Assembly (NCBI RefSeq): GCF_018991925.1
Contig: NW_024711933.1
Span: forward strand, 12,501-76,500
Direction of reading: 5' to 3'
Source: Homarus americanus
Taxonomy: Eukaryota > Arthropoda > Malacostraca > Decapoda > Nephropidae
DNA: 64,000 bases
The translations under genes and the position numbers were made by a program. Shown here one piece after another: positions 31,180-43,449 of the stretch. Position 1 is the first letter of the stretch; every line of letters starts with the position of its first letter. The notes beneath the pieces are model-generated. The model had not been told where the DNA came from. It searched no databases and saw only the letters and a list, made by a program, of their open reading frames with translations.

Positions 31180-31995
31180 TATGGAGGTCACCTGTGTTGG
31201 CCTGCTCACTACTGGAGGTCACTCAGGCGCTACTCTGAGGTCACTGTTGGCCGCTCACTACTGGAGGTCACTCTGTGTTGGCCCGCTCACTACTGGAGGT
31301 CACTGTGTTGGCCGCTTACTACTGGGGTCACTGTGTTGGCCGTCACTTGGAGGTCACTCGTGTTGGCCCGCTCACTACTGAGGTCACTGTGTTGGCCCGC
31401 TTACTACTGGAGGTCACTCGTGTTGGCCCGCACACTGGGGTCACCTGTGTTGGCCTGTCACTACTGAGGTCACTGTGGCCGCTCACTACTGGAGGTCACT
31501 CGTGTTGGCCCGCTCACTACTGGAGGTCACTTGTGTTGGCCCGCTCACTACTGGAGGTCACTCTGTGTTGGCCCGCTCACTCTGGAGGTCACTCGTGTTG
31601 GCCCGCTCACTACTGGAGGTCCTCGTTGGCCCGCTCACTACTGGAGGTCACTGTTGGCCCGCTCACTGGAGGTCACTCGTGTTGGCCCGCTCACTACTGA
31701 GGTCACTGCGTGGCCTGCTCACTACTGAGGTCACTCGTGTTGGCCCGCTCACTACTGGAGGTCACCGTGTTGGCCCTCCTACTTGGAGGTCACTCGTGTT
31801 GGCCCGCTCACTACTGGAGGTCACCTGTGTTGGCCCGCTCACTACTGGAGGTCACTCGTGTTGGCCCGCTCACTACTGGAGGTCACTCGTGTTGGCCGCT
31901 CACTACTGGAGGTCACTCGTGCCTCCGCCACCACTGGAGGTCACTGTTGGCCCGCTCACTACTGGAGGTCACTGTTGGCCTGCTCACTACGCATT
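31180..31995. repeat. 31-bp minisatellite, cores GGAGGTCACTCGTG and TTGGCCCGCTCACTACT
   Basis: About 27 units with length variants of 22-34 bp, due to loss of CTCGTG or CCGCTCACT. Each carries AGGTCA. Frames across it are artefacts. Confidence 0.95.
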
Positions 31996-32044
31996 GTTAA
32001 AGCGAAATGTAAACAAATATTAGATCTGTTTACTTTTACTTGAC

Positions 32045-32505
32045 CTTTATCCTCCTTTCGCCACTGATCGGCCTGTTAACCGCTTGGACGATCGGTCAGT
32101 CTCTGTTAACACTGTTGGCAGTAATTGGCATGCACCGGCTCCTGAATGTACCTGAACCTGCTCCAGTGTTGGTCAAGTCTGGTCTTGAAAGAGCTCACAC
32201 TCGGTGCCGTCACAACACTCTCTGGTAGATTGTTCCAAGAGTTTACAACCTCACCTGAAAAAGTTTGCCCTCACGGCTGACTTCAGGCTTCTTCAATCTT
32301 GAGCTGTGACCCTCTGGGCGAGCGTCCGCCAGCTCCAGATAAGGAGATTCGACAGAGTAGTGCCCTTGAGATGCTTATACACCTCACTAGCCCCCACCTC
32401 CCTTGCCCGTCTGTAGTTAGTAAGTTAGTTGTAGGCGGGCGCTCTAATCTCTCTGGATAACCAAGGTGCAGGCACCAGTTCGGTGGCCCTCCTTTGTTGT
32501 TTATA
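32045..32505 (-). pseudogene. C-terminal relic of another non-LTR RT element
   Basis: The minus-strand translation in shifting frames gives RRATELVPAP, REIRAPAYN..TNYRRAREVGASEVYKHL, SRLKK-like SLKSAVRANFF, then NNLPESVVTAPSVSSFK-like and W..FRYIQEP segments. This order matches the end of ORF2 in CR1/Jockey-type elements (family knowledge). It contains several frameshifts and stops and no catalytic motifs. It is distinct from the fragment at 24966-25440. Confidence 0.65.
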
Positions 32506-33582
32506 AGATCGTCTTATTTAATTATGTATCATTTAAATAGCTTTTATTATTTATCTTATTTTTGGGTTGATAAAAACATATCGATAGGGCACTAAGGAGT
32601 GACGAACACAAGTAAACCTAACCTAACCTAACCTAACCGAAACAAATTTAACTGAACGTAATTTTACTAAACTAATGCTAGTCGCAATTCACTAGTAGTT
32701 CCTGTCAGACTTAAGCGAAGGCCAGACTGGTTCATGTTGTCGTCTTTACCTTCTGAATAAGTGACCTCCTCTGCTGATTCTGTTCCTGGTATTTTTTCCA
32801 ACCTTGTACACTTTGGGTGATGGGTTGGCGGGCGTCGACACCGTGTCCTCAGATCTCTGCTGCGTGTTGGTGAGTATTTTTTCCACGCAACTGCCCCCCC
32901 TTGACGCACCACAACACCTGCCTGACCTTGTAACACCTGTTTTCACCTGTGTAAATATGGGTTGTTGATGTAGATGCTTGTGACTGCTTGCATCTGTGGT
33001 GTATCTAAGGTGCCAATTGTTATTTATCTCAACTTTTTTTTTTTACCTTCAGCTGTTATTTTATTTGTTATTTTATTTGTTTTTGTTTTTCTATTGACGA
33101 TTCTTAATTGATGCCACTCGTAATAGGCAGTTATTGACGTCATTCATTACTTACATACATGGCCGTTGGTTTATACTTCCCCCTGCCCTTTCGTAATTCA
33201 ATATTATAATTACCATCGTTTCCCCAATTACATTTTAGTGTCGTATCCCCTTTGAATATTCCTCTCTCTCTCTGTTTCTTTCTTCCTCTTTATCCAGGCT
33301 ATCTCTCTCATTTATCTCTATTATCGCCTGGTCGTTAATTTCTATATTTCCTGATTTCTCAGCTATAGATCTCAGCAGCCTCTCCTCTCAGCTTCCTGTC
33401 ATTATCCATACGTCATGTCTGGCTTTTCCCTAACGCCTCTTTCCTCCATCTCCCGTTTCTTGTAATTCTTCCGTTTTCTTTTTATTCCGTTTTCGTCTGT
33501 AATTTTTAACCTTTTAATTTGTGATTTTTTCTCTGTCTCCTCTCCCTTGACAGATGTGCGTGACAGTTTTGTTTGACACTTT
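32506..33582. other. Unique interval, no gene recognised
   Basis: Contains a short CCTAA run (32614-32638). A minus-strand frame of 89 codons at 32667-32936 has no recognised domain. AT- and CT-rich sequence follows at 33030-33560. Confidence 0.65.
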
Positions 33583-33790
33583 TAACATGACACTTTAACA
33601 TGACACTTTAACATGACACTTTAACATGACACTTTAACATGACACTTTAACATGACACTTTAACATGACACTTTTAACATGACACTTTTAACATGACACT
33701 TTAACATGACACCTTTAACATGACACTTTAACATGACACTTTAACATGACACTTTAACATGACACTTTAACATGACACTTTAACATGACA
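33583..33790. repeat. 13-bp minisatellite TTTAACATGACAC
   Basis: About 16 nearly identical units with occasional extra T. Confidence 0.97.
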
Positions 33791-33847
33791 GTTTTGATTT
33801 ACATGATTCGTTACTATAAATTTATTTGAATGAGGTGTTACCGTCAT

Positions 33848-34335
33848 CTTGCCTCCACCACACCTCCACCTATCTCCACCACACCTCCACCACACCTCCA
33901 TCTTCCTCCACCACACCTCCACCACACCTCCATCTTCCTCCACCACACCTCCATCTTCCTCCACCACACCTCCACCTATTCCACCACACCTCCACCTATG
34001 TCCACCACACCTCCACCTATCTCCACCACACCTCCACCTATCTCCACCACACCTCCATCTTCCTCCCACCACACCTCCATCTTCCTCCACCACACCTCCA
34101 TCTTCCTCAACCACACCTCCACCTATTCCACCACACCTCCACCTATCTCCACCACACCCACCTATCTCCACCACACCTCCACCTATCTCCAGCACACCCA
34201 CCTATCCCCAGCACACCTCCACCTATCTCCACCACACCCACCTATCTCCAGCACACCTCCACCTATCTCCACCACACCTCCACCTATCTCCACCACACCT
34301 CCATCTTCCTCCACCACACCTCCATCTCCCCCTAT
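33848..34335. repeat. C/A-rich minisatellite, cores CCACCACACCTCCA and CCTATCT
   Basis: About 27 units alternating TCCACCTATC and TCCATCTTCC endings. Pro/His/Ser-rich frames on plus and Gly/Val-rich frames on minus are artefacts. A C/T-rich tail continues to about 34470. Confidence 0.94.
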
Positions 34336-34649
34336 CCCCCACACCCCTCTCCCCATCTCCCTATCACCCCTACCCCCTCTCCCCCCACCCTCTCCCCCCA
34401 CCCTCTCCCCCTCTCCCCATCTCCCTAATCACTTCCTACTCCCTCCCCCTCCTCCCCCCTCCCCCAGGGTGTTCAGAGAGAGACAGAAATTAGCGTAGTC
34501 ATTCTCAGTCCTAAACAGACAATTCTTATGCTGGCGATGATTCTCCAGTCTGGCGCTCATCTGATAACCCCTTCTCTCCTTCCTTTACTCTCCCTTTGTC
34601 TCCTTAGTCACCTTATTCTCTTCCTAGCGGCCCTGAGAGAGAGAGAGAG

Positions 34650-34701
<52 letters not shown>
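34650..34701. repeat. (GT)n microsatellite
   Basis: About 25 units following a short GA run. Confidence 0.97.
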
Positions 34702-34703
<2 letters not shown>

Positions 34704-34740
34704 ATGGTAGAATAGTTTTATTTCATCGTTACTTCCTTCA

Positions 34741-34945
34741 ACACAACACCACCAACATAACAAAACAGCGCCACCACAACACAACAACACCACCACAACA
34801 CAACACCACCACCACCACAACACCACAACAAACATCACCACAACAAAACAACACCACATCACAACAACACCACAACAACACCACAACACCACAACACCAC
34901 AACAACACCACAACACCACCACAACACCACAACACCACAACACGT
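34741..34945. repeat. (ACACCACA)n-type array
   Basis: CAACACCAC units of 8-15 bp. Poly-Thr/His/Asn and Val/Cys/Trp frames are artefacts. Confidence 0.93.
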
Positions 34946-35079
34946 AGTCCGCCAGCAGCACTAGTATGTGTGGCATTTGATTTTTTGGGCTCTCTCATGT
35001 GCCTTTGTAGCACGTGACATTTATTGCTCACATTGTCGTGGGTCTGAGGATGGAGACTTTTGCTGTAGATATATCACCT

Positions 35080-35794
35080 CCCTTCCTTCCCCTTCCATCC
35101 CCTCCTCTTCCCCCCCTCCCTCCTCCTCTTCCCCCTCTCCTCCCCTTCCACAACTTCAGCGCCGCACCTAACCAATTTCTCCCGACAGTCGTGCGTCTTT
35201 AAATTCGTTTTGAGTCATAAATATGAACCAACCAAGGAATCTATAAACGAGGATGTCTTTTTTTTTTGGTGGTGAGGATCCTGACAGCTCCTGTGGTCAT
35301 TGTAGTGAAGGATGGTCGCGTAGGACATTGCTCTTCGTCCTGTTCTGGTTTTCCATTTCTTCTTTTCTCTTCTTTACTCTCTTTTCTTTCTTTTCCTTCT
35401 TTCTCTTTCTTATTTACTCTCTACCTCTTCCTTCTTTCCTCTCTACTTTCCTCTCCCTTTTCCCTTTTCCTTCCTTCCTCCCTCTCCCCCCCTCTCTTTC
35501 TTACTCTCTTCCTTAATCTCTACCTCCCTTTTCTTTTCCTTCCTCCTTCCCCCCCTTTTCCTTCAACATCTTCCTTCCACTCCCTTCCTTCCTTCCTCCC
35601 TCTTTCTCCCCCCTCTTTCTTCCTCTCTCCTTCCTCCCTCTTCCTTCCTCTCCTTCACCATTGTCCTCTCATCATCCGTCCAGTTAGTTTCGACTCTCTA
35701 TCATTGTCTCTCTCTGCCTCTTTGTCTCTCACTATCTCTCTGTCCGTCTCTTTGTCTCTCTCTCTCTCTCTCTATCTCTTTGTCTTTGTATGTG

Positions 35795-35883
<89 letters not shown>

Positions 35884-35890
35884 ACCAGTT
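35080..35890. repeat. Polypyrimidine-rich region with (CT)n at 35797-35881
   Basis: CCTTCCTCTT-rich sequence, ending in (CT)n. A short unique insert lies at 35155-35335. No gene. Confidence 0.9.
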
Positions 35891-35939
35891 CTCACTCACC
35901 TGTCCACTTGTGAAAGATGTTCTTTTTTACACCTCGCCT

Positions 35940-36210
35940 GAACCATTATGCTCCCTTTATGCTCCGCTACTGTCCGTTATCAAGAAATGCTCCACTTATG
36001 CTCCGCTACTGTTCGTTATCAAGAAATGTTCCACTATGCTTCACCATGCTTCAGCACAGTCCATTATAAAGAAATGCTCCACTACTGTCTCTTATCAATA
36101 ATGCTCCACTATGTTCCACTATACTCCAACATACACCACCTGAAGAATGCTCCACTATGCCTCTCCTCAACCAGTATGATCCACTATGACAAATGCTCCA
36201 CCCTCAACGT
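35940..36210. repeat. Degenerate minisatellite, core AAGAAATGCTCCACTATG
   Basis: About 12 diverged units of 15-38 bp containing ATGCTCC(A/G)CTA. Confidence 0.85.
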
Positions 36211-36267
36211 CTCCTTAACTCTGCTATGCTCCAACTGTGTTCTTGTTATGCTCATGTTGTTCCCCTG

Positions 36268-36460
36268 TAGTGGAGGTGGTGGTGGTGGTGGTAGTGATGG
36301 TGGTGGTAGTGGTAGTGATGGTAGTGGTAGGTGGTGGTAGTGATAGTGGTGGTAATGGTAATGGTGGTAGTGGTAATGGTGGTAGTGGTAATGGTGGTAG
36401 TGGTAATGGTGGTAGTGGTAATGGTGGTAGTGGTAATGGTGGTAGGTGGTGGTCGTAGGT
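36268..36460. repeat. 15-bp minisatellite GGTGGTAGTGGTAAT
   Basis: A GGT-rich start, then about seven exact 15-bp units at 36347-36450. Confidence 0.95.
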
Positions 36461-36520
36461 GTTATGGTCGTTGAGGTAAATACACTGTTAGCATACAAGG
36501 AGCACCTAAAGATTAACCAC

Positions 36521-36522
<2 letters not shown>

Positions 36523-36585
<63 letters not shown>
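36523..36585. repeat. (CA)n microsatellite
   Basis: About 31 units. Confidence 0.97.
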
Positions 36586-36588
<3 letters not shown>

Positions 36589-37361
36589 CGATTACAATAC
36601 CCTTTCTCTTAGCCAGGACGCCAAGGGGGGAGGGGGGGATTAACTCATAAACTAACCTGAAAAATTTGTGTCTGCGAATTGTTGTTTACGAGGCCAACTT
36701 TTCCCTCGGTCTGGTGGAGGAAGAAGAAGAAGTGGCAACACTGTGAAGGTCTCGTACAGGAAGTGGCAACATTGGGGGGGATGAGAGAGAGAATATGGCA
36801 ATAGGCAATCACTGTCTATCTTTCAGACGGCTCTTGACGTTTATATAACCTACTAACTCTATTTTTAATCGTGATAACGCTGCAAGCTGTGTCCATAACG
36901 GGGTAGCAGAGTGTGTGTATATCATGGTGACTCAGCGGCCTAACGACAAGCATTCCCAGGCTGGTGTTCTTCCCATAATGAACAAAAGAAAAATTTACTA
37001 CAGAGAAAATGCATTCTGGAGGAGGGAGAGGGACGGTTCCAACACTCCGCCAGCCCCTCATATCGAAACAATGCACGTTGTCCCATAACTCTTTTGAAAT
37101 ATACCACCAAGCTTTCAGGGGAAGCTCGAAATATGTAAATTGAGCATCACATCTGCATAATAAGATACAACGTTATCAATTGGTTTCAATATTTATCAGC
37201 GGGGCGTCAAGTTACAACCCGGTCATAATCCAAGTGATAGCAGTTAAGTCTCCATCAAGCTCCTCCTCACGGGCGCCATATCAGGGTATTATCCCTTGTG
37301 TTATGACCCGCTCTTCCGCCGTGTTGGCCGAGAGTAATACCAGCCGTATACCTCCCTCCTG
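36586..37361. other. Unique interval, no gene recognised
   Basis: A paired GTGGCAACA-type block occurs at 36733 and 36762. The minus-strand 86-codon frame at 36816-37076 has no recognisable domain. Confidence 0.65.
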
Positions 37362-37600
37362 GTTAGGTTAGGTTAGGTTAGGTTAGGTTAGGTTAGGTTA
37401 GGTTAGGTTAGGTTAGGTCAGGTCAGGTCAAGTCAAGTCAAGTTAGATTAAGGTAGGTTAGGTTTGATTCGGTCAAATTAAGTCAATTCAGATTAATGTT
37501 AGTTTAAGGTTAGTTAAGGTTAAATTAAGGTTAGTTTAAGGTTAGTTAAAGTTAGTTAAGGTTAGTTAAGGTTAATTAAGGTTAAATTAAGGTTTAATAG
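37362..37600. repeat. Interstitial (TTAGG)n decaying into TCAGG and TTAAGG units
   Basis: About 11 clean GGTTA units (37362-37418), three GGTCA units, then progressively decayed AAGTCA and AAGGTTAGTT sequence. Confidence 0.92.
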
Positions 37601-37740
37601 TACTGGGGCCCCGTGTCACCAGCTCCCGGTGATAAGCCCTTCTCGCTCTCATACCGGATATTTCTTTCACTCATTCATTTAATTAATTAATTCACAAGTT
37701 CCACCGAGACGGACAGTGTATAAAGAACACGTACAGGATA

Positions 37741-38080
37741 ATTAAGGCCTGTGTACGTTAATGAAGGCCTGCGTACGTTAATTAAGGCCTGCGTACGTTA
37801 ATTAAGGCCTGCGTACGTTAATTAAGGCCTGCGTACGTTAATTAAGGCCTGCGTACGTTAATGAAGGCCTGCGTATGTTAATGAAGGCCTGTGTACGTTA
37901 ATTAAGGCCTGCGTACGTTAATTAAGGCCTGCGTACGTTAATGAAGGCCTGTGTAGGTTAATGAAGGCCTGTGTACGTTAATTAAGGCCTGCTTACGTTA
38001 ATTAAGGCTTGCGTACGTTAATTAAGGCCTGCGTACGTTAATTAAGGCCTGCGTACGTTAATAAAGGCCTGCGTACGTTA
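37741..38080. repeat. 20-bp minisatellite, 17 exact-length units
   Basis: Unit ATTAAGGCCTGCGTACGTTA. Seventeen units occupy exactly 340 bp with no indels. Variation is limited to a few substitutions (ATG/ATA for ATT, GTG for GCG). Each unit junction builds TTAATTAAGGCCT and each unit holds CGTACG, so palindromes are regularly spaced. Confidence 0.97.
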
Positions 38081-38165
38081 ATTAAATGTATATCATCTTG
38101 TGCGCTGGAAGAAAACAAAGACGGTTAATTATTTTTTTTATAATGAGTCAGCCATTTAAATTAAT

Positions 38166-38254
38166 CTTTCACTCACTCACTCACTCACTCACTCGCTCAC
38201 TCACTCACTCACTCACTCACTCACTCGCTCGCTCACTCACTCACTCACTCACTG
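38166..38254. repeat. (CACT)n microsatellite
   Basis: About 22 units with CGCT variants. A C/T-rich stretch follows to about 38370. Confidence 0.95.
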
Positions 38255-38469
38255 AGACCTACAAATTCTCTCTCACCTCTTACCCCTCCCTCCTCCCCTC
38301 CTCCTCCTCCCCCCTACCCTTCCCCTCCTCCCCTCCCACCTCCTCCCCCTACCTCCTCCCCCTCCTCATAATCACCTCACGCCTGTCTTGCCAATCAAAA
38401 TATTCGATAGATTTTAATTATCTAATAAAGGATAAAGAATAATTCCTGTCACGTTAGGTTCTCAAGGAG

Positions 38470-39492
38470 TGTTGGCGTATATCGGGAGAGTGTTTGGCGT
38501 ATATCGGGGGAGTGGTATATCGGGGAGCGTATATCGAAGTGGTTAGCGTATATCGGGGAGTGGCGTATATCGGGGAGTGGATTAGCGTATATCGGGGAAT
38601 GGATTAGCGTACATCGGTGGAGTGGTTTAGCGTATATCGAGTGTTTAGCGTATATCGGGGGTGGATTGGCGTATATCGGGGAGTGTTTGGCGTATATCGG
38701 GGAGTGGTTTAGCGTATATCGGGGGTGGATGGCGTATATCGGCTTACATCGGAGGTTTGCGTATATAGCGTATATCGTGGATTGGCGTATATCGGTGGAT
38801 GGCGTATATCGGCGTATATGAGTGGATTAGCGTATATCGGAGCGTATATCGGGGAGTGGTTAGCGTATATCGAAGTGGATGGCGTATATCGAATTAGCGT
38901 GTTTGGCGTATATCGAGGGATGGCGTATATCGGAGTGCGGCGTATATCGAAGTGGATTAGGCGGAAGCGTATATCGGCGTATATCGGGGAGTGGATTAGC
39001 GTATATCGGGGAGTGTTTGGCGTATATCGGGGGTGGAGCGCATATCGAGTGTTTGGCGTATATCGGGAAGTGGATTAGCGTATATCGGGGTGGAGGCGTA
39101 TATCGGTGGATTAGCGTATATCGGGGAGTGGATTAGCGTATATCGGGGGTGGATTAGCGTATATCGAAGTGGATTGCGTATATCGATATATCGGGGAGTG
39201 GGCGTATATCGGGGGGATTAGCGTATATCGGGGGAGTGATTGGGGGGAGTGGATTAACGTATATCGAAGTGGATTAGCGTATATCGGTGGATTAACGTAT
39301 ATCGGGGGTGGATTAGCGTATATCGAAGTGGATTAGCGTATATAGCGTATATCGAGTGGATTAGCGTATATCGGGGTGGATTAACGTATATCGGTGGATT
39401 AACGTATATCGGGGGTGGATTAGCGTATATCGGGTGAGTGGTTTAGCTTACATCGGGGGAGTGGATTAGCGTATATCGGGGGGAGTGGATCG
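38470..39492. repeat. Minisatellite field, core GCGTATATCGGGGAGTGG
   Basis: About 45 units of 15-27 bp over 1 kb, always retaining GTATATCG. Length variation is in the GGGG(A)GTGGATTA arm. Confidence 0.95.
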
Positions 39493-39631
39493 GGTGGTCC
39501 TCCTCGCTGCTGGTCCTAAATACCTCCAGTATCTATGAGTTATTTATTACGTGTTTGAGCTGGGTTAGATTAATGTGTTGGTTACCATGGTGACGGAGTT
39601 GTCGGGGTTATGGTGGTGATGTATCTTATTA

Positions 39632-39649
39632 TTAGTAGTGGCGGTAGTA

Positions 39650-39682
<33 letters not shown>

Positions 39683-39766
39683 GTCGTGGTGGTTGGGGTG
39701 GTGGTAGTAGTAGTAGTGGTGGTGGTGGTGGGAGTAGTAGTAGTGGTGGTGGGGGTGGTAGTGGTG

Positions 39767-39797
<31 letters not shown>

Positions 39798-39817
39798 GGG
39801 TGGTAGTGGTAAAGGAT
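39632..39817. repeat. (AGT/GGT)n triplet array
   Basis: GTA/GTG triplets immediately before the 5' end of retroelement copy C. Confidence 0.95.
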
Positions 39818-41839
39818 GATGTCAGGGCAGCAGCAGGAAACCTGTAAGTGTGTGCTGGCCACCAGGCTGGCGGGGAGGCGGCCATTCACGCCATGATATT
39901 GATATTTGAGCAGCGTGATTGTGAGGCCGTTCTCCTGGTGGATGCTTCAAACGCATTCAACATACTTAACCGCAAGGCCGCACTGCACAACATCAAGATC
40001 AAGTGTCCTAGCTTTGTGATGTATGTTGAAAATTCGTATAGGAATCCATCAGACCTCTACATAGTAAACAACAAGGCTCTAAGAGGTGATACCATCTTAC
40101 AGTCAACCGAGGGAACAACACAGGGGGACCCTGTTGCAATGGCAATGTATGCAATTGGCCTATCAGTGCTCCAACGAGAAATAAAATTTGAAACAACTTG
40201 GGTCAAACAAGTGGCATATGCTGATGACCTTACAGGAGCAGGAAAAGTGGAGTGCATCAAAAAGTGGTGGGACCTGGTAACATCGCGAGGTCCAGCAAGT
40301 CCTTCCTCATCGTGGAGCTAGAACATTATGAACGGGCATTGGAGGTTTTTGGCGGAAGTGAGGTCAAAATAACTAAGGACGGCCAAAGATATCTAGGCAC
40401 AGTAATTGGCACTACTGACTTCAAGACCGAGTACGTAGCGGGAAAGGTGAATGAGTGGGTTAGTGAAATCCAAGCTCTGTCTGAGATTGCTAACACAAAG
40501 CCACATGCGGCCTTTGCTGCATTCACCCATGGAGTCAAGCATCACTGGAACTACCTGATGCGTACTATCCCTGATATCGGTCCCCTCCTCCACCCTCTGG
40601 AAGAAGCTATCAGTGTCAAGTTCATTCCCAAATTAGTGAAACACCCTGACTTAACCCTAGCAGAAAGAGCACTTCTTGCACTTCCACCAAGACTGGGAGG
40701 GATGGGACTAACAAATCCAGAGGAGATTGCTGCCACTGAACATCAAAATTCACTTAAGTTCACGGCAGCCCTCACGGACCACAAAATAGCCCAGAATGCA
40801 ACAGGGGAAGTGGATACCAGCGAAGTAAATAAGATTCGTAGGTCCATTACGACAGATCGACAGCACTGCCAAAATGATAAGTTGCAGCAACTGTTGCTGC
40901 AGGTACCAGAAAATTTGAAAAAAAAGTAGCTATAGCGCAGGAGGTGGGCGCCTCGAACTGGTTAACTACGTTACCGATAAGGGCAAATGGTTTCAGTCTT
41001 AATAAACAAGAATTTACAGATGCCATTGCTCTAAGGTACGGTCGGCCAGTAGAAGGTTTGCCCTCCCAATGCGTGTGTGGCTCTTCCTATGATGGCGATC
41101 ACGCCATGGTGTGCAAGAAAGGGGGCTTCATATGCATGAGGCATGACGAGGTAAGGGACCTCACAGCAAATATGTTGAAGGAAATCTGCCGGGATGTCAT
41201 GGTAGAACCGACCCTCCTTCCATTGGATGGTGAGATCTTCCAACACAGGACTTCAAACACATCTAATGAAGCCCGTGTGGACGTCAGTGCTCGAGGATTC
41301 TGGACGCGGGACAGCGAGCTTTCTTCGACATCAGGATTTTTGATCCCATGGCCGCATGTCACCGTAACCTAGCTCTCGATGCTGCACATAGGAGGAACGA
41401 GAACGACAAGAGAAGGGCATATGGGGAGAGAATTCAAAACGTTGATCAAGGCAGCTTCACTCCTCTAGTGTTCACAACCTCTGGTGGGATGGGACCAAGT
41501 GCAAGATGTTTCTACGCCAGACTCGCGGAGTGATCTCCGAACAGAAGCAGCAGCCCAGAAGTTATGTTACAGCCTGGATGAGATGTCGACTGTCCTTCTC
41601 TCTCCTTCGGTCGGCTTTGCTCTGCCTCAGGGGAACGAGAGCTTCCGCCCCTACTCCGACAACTGCTGCAGATATTGACTGAGGCTACAGTCACTGAATG
41701 CCGCATAGATCTGCGGCTCAACTAATTTAACACAGATAGGATAGCTTCTTATGTATTAGGATATTTAATATTAAGGTAAATAAATGGTGGCGAAGGTGTG
41801 GCTATTGGGGGAGGCTGGAGGCCACGTTAAAAAAAAAAA
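39818..41839 (+). pseudogene. Non-LTR retrotransposon, copy C (best preserved, RT to 3' end)
   Basis: This is a 5'-truncated plus-strand copy. It starts inside the palm just after a triplet array. Motif A is LLVDASNAFN (about 39930-39960), motif B EGTTQGDP (about 40108-40132) and motif C AYADD (about 40214-40228). The thumb LPPRLGGMGLTNPEE follows near 40680-40730, then the zinc-like CVCGSSYDGDHAMVC (41070-41114), RHDEVRD (41137-41157) and the DVSARGFW to FFDIRIFDP nuclease-like block (41280-41350). Damage includes an in-frame TAA at 39846-39848 and single-base losses near 40265-40300, 40930 (A-run), about 41305 (G-run) and 41530. The 3' UTR runs from about 41680 and the poly-A is at 41829-41839. 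A triplet array resumes right after it. The RT is typical of non-LTR elements; an R2/NeSL/R4-type restriction-like nuclease is inferred. Confidence 0.88.
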
Positions 41840-43335
41840 GAAGTAGTAGTAGTCGTGGTGGTGGGGGTGGTAGTAGTAGTAGTAGCAGTATAGTAGTAGT
41901 GGTGGTGGGGTGGTGGTGGGGGTGGTGGTAGCGGTTGTGGTGGTGGTAGCGGTTGTGGTGGTGTGGTGGTGGTGCTGGTGGTGGTGGTGGTGGTGGAGGT
42001 AGCGGTTGTGGTGGTGGTAGCGGTTGTGGTGGGTGGTGGTGAGAGTGGTTGCGGGGTTGGTGGTAGTGGATGTGGGGGTGGTGGTGGTGGTGATAGTGGT
42101 TGTGGGGGTGGTGGTAGTGGATGTGGGGGTGGTGGTAGTGGATGTGGGGGTGGTGGTAGTGAATGTGGGGGTGGTGGTGGTGGATGTGGGGGGTAGTGGT
42201 GGTGATAGTGGTTGCGGGGTGGTGGTAGTGGGATGTGGGGGTGGTGGTGGTGGTGATGGTGTGGTTGGGGGTGGTGGTAGTGGATGTGGGGGGTGGTGGT
42301 AGTGGATGTGGGGGTGGTAGTGAATGTGGGGGTGGTGGAGTGGATGTGGGGGTGGGGTGGTGGTAGTGGATGTGGGGGTGGTGGTGGTGGTGATGGTGGT
42401 TGTGGGGGTGGTGGTAGTGGATGTGGGGGTGGGTGGTAGTGGATGTGGGGTGGTGGTAGTGGATGTGGGGGTGGTGGTGGTGAATGTGGGGGTGGTGGTA
42501 GTGGATGTGGGGGGTGAGTGGTTGTGATGTGTGGTTGCGGGGTGGTGGTAGTGGATGTGGGGCGGTGGTGGTGGTGGTGATGGTGGTTGCGGGGTGGTGG
42601 TAGTGGATGTGGGGGTGGTGGTAGTGGATGTGGGGGGTGGTAGTGGATGTGGGGGTGGTGGTAGGTGGATGTGGGGGTGGTAGTGGTGGTGTGTAGTGGT
42701 TGGGGGGGTGGTGGTAGTGGATGTGGGGGTGGTGGGTATTGGATGTGGGGGGTGGTAGTGGATGTGGGGGTGTTAGTGGTGGTGATAGTGGTTGCGGTGG
42801 TGGTGGTAGTGGATGTGTGGTGGTGATGGTGGTGGCGGTTGTTGTGGTGGTGGTGGTGCTGGTGGTGGTGGTGGTGGTGGTGGTGTTGGTGATGGTGGTT
42901 GCAGGGGTGGTGGTAGTGGATGTGACGGCGGTGGATGTGGGTGGGTGGTAGTGGATGTGGGGGTGGTGGTGGGGTGTGGTGGTGGTAGTGGATGTGGGGG
43001 TGGTGGTGGTAGTTCTGTGTGGTGGTGGTGGTGGTGGTGATTGTGGTTGGGGTGGTGGTGTTAGTGGATGTGGGGTGGTGGTGATGGTGGTAGTGGTGGT
43101 AGGTGGTGGTGGTGGTGATAGTGGTGGTGGTGGTAGTAGATGGTTTGGAGGTGGTGGTAGTTCTGGTGGTGGTGGTGGTGGTGGTGGTGATTGTGGTTGC
43201 GGGGTGGTGGTAGTGGATGTGGGGGTGGTGGTGATGGTGGTGAGTGGTGGTAGTGGTGGTGGTGGTGATGTGGTGGTGGTGGTAGTAGATGGTTGTGGAG
43301 TGGTGGTAGTGGTGGTGGTGAGTGGTGTTTTGTTG
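41840..43335. repeat. G-rich minisatellite, core GGTGGTAGTGGATGTGGG
   Basis: About 1.5 kb of degenerate 18-21-bp units, starting as AGT/GGT triplets next to copy C. The 529-codon minus frame across it (Thr/Pro/His-rich) is a repeat artefact. Confidence 0.95.
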
Positions 43336-43417
43336 TTGTTGTTGTTTGTTTCCTTAGTTCCACATCTCCTCGATTCTCTTTCACTGGTCAAAACTATAAA
43401 TTATATCGTATATTTCA

Positions 43418-43449
43418 CCTAACCTAACCTAACCTAACCTAACCTAACG
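43418..43449. repeat. Short interstitial (CCTAA)n
   Basis: Six clean units. Confidence 0.93.

Noticed and set aside
37741..38080. CRISPR array
   Set aside because: The 20-bp units are contiguous with no unique spacers, and the genome is eukaryotic.
41802..43391. 529-codon open frame on the minus strand (Thr/Pro/His-rich)
   Set aside because: It lies wholly over the GGTGGTAGTGGATGTGGG minisatellite. Period and codon bias explain the lack of stops.
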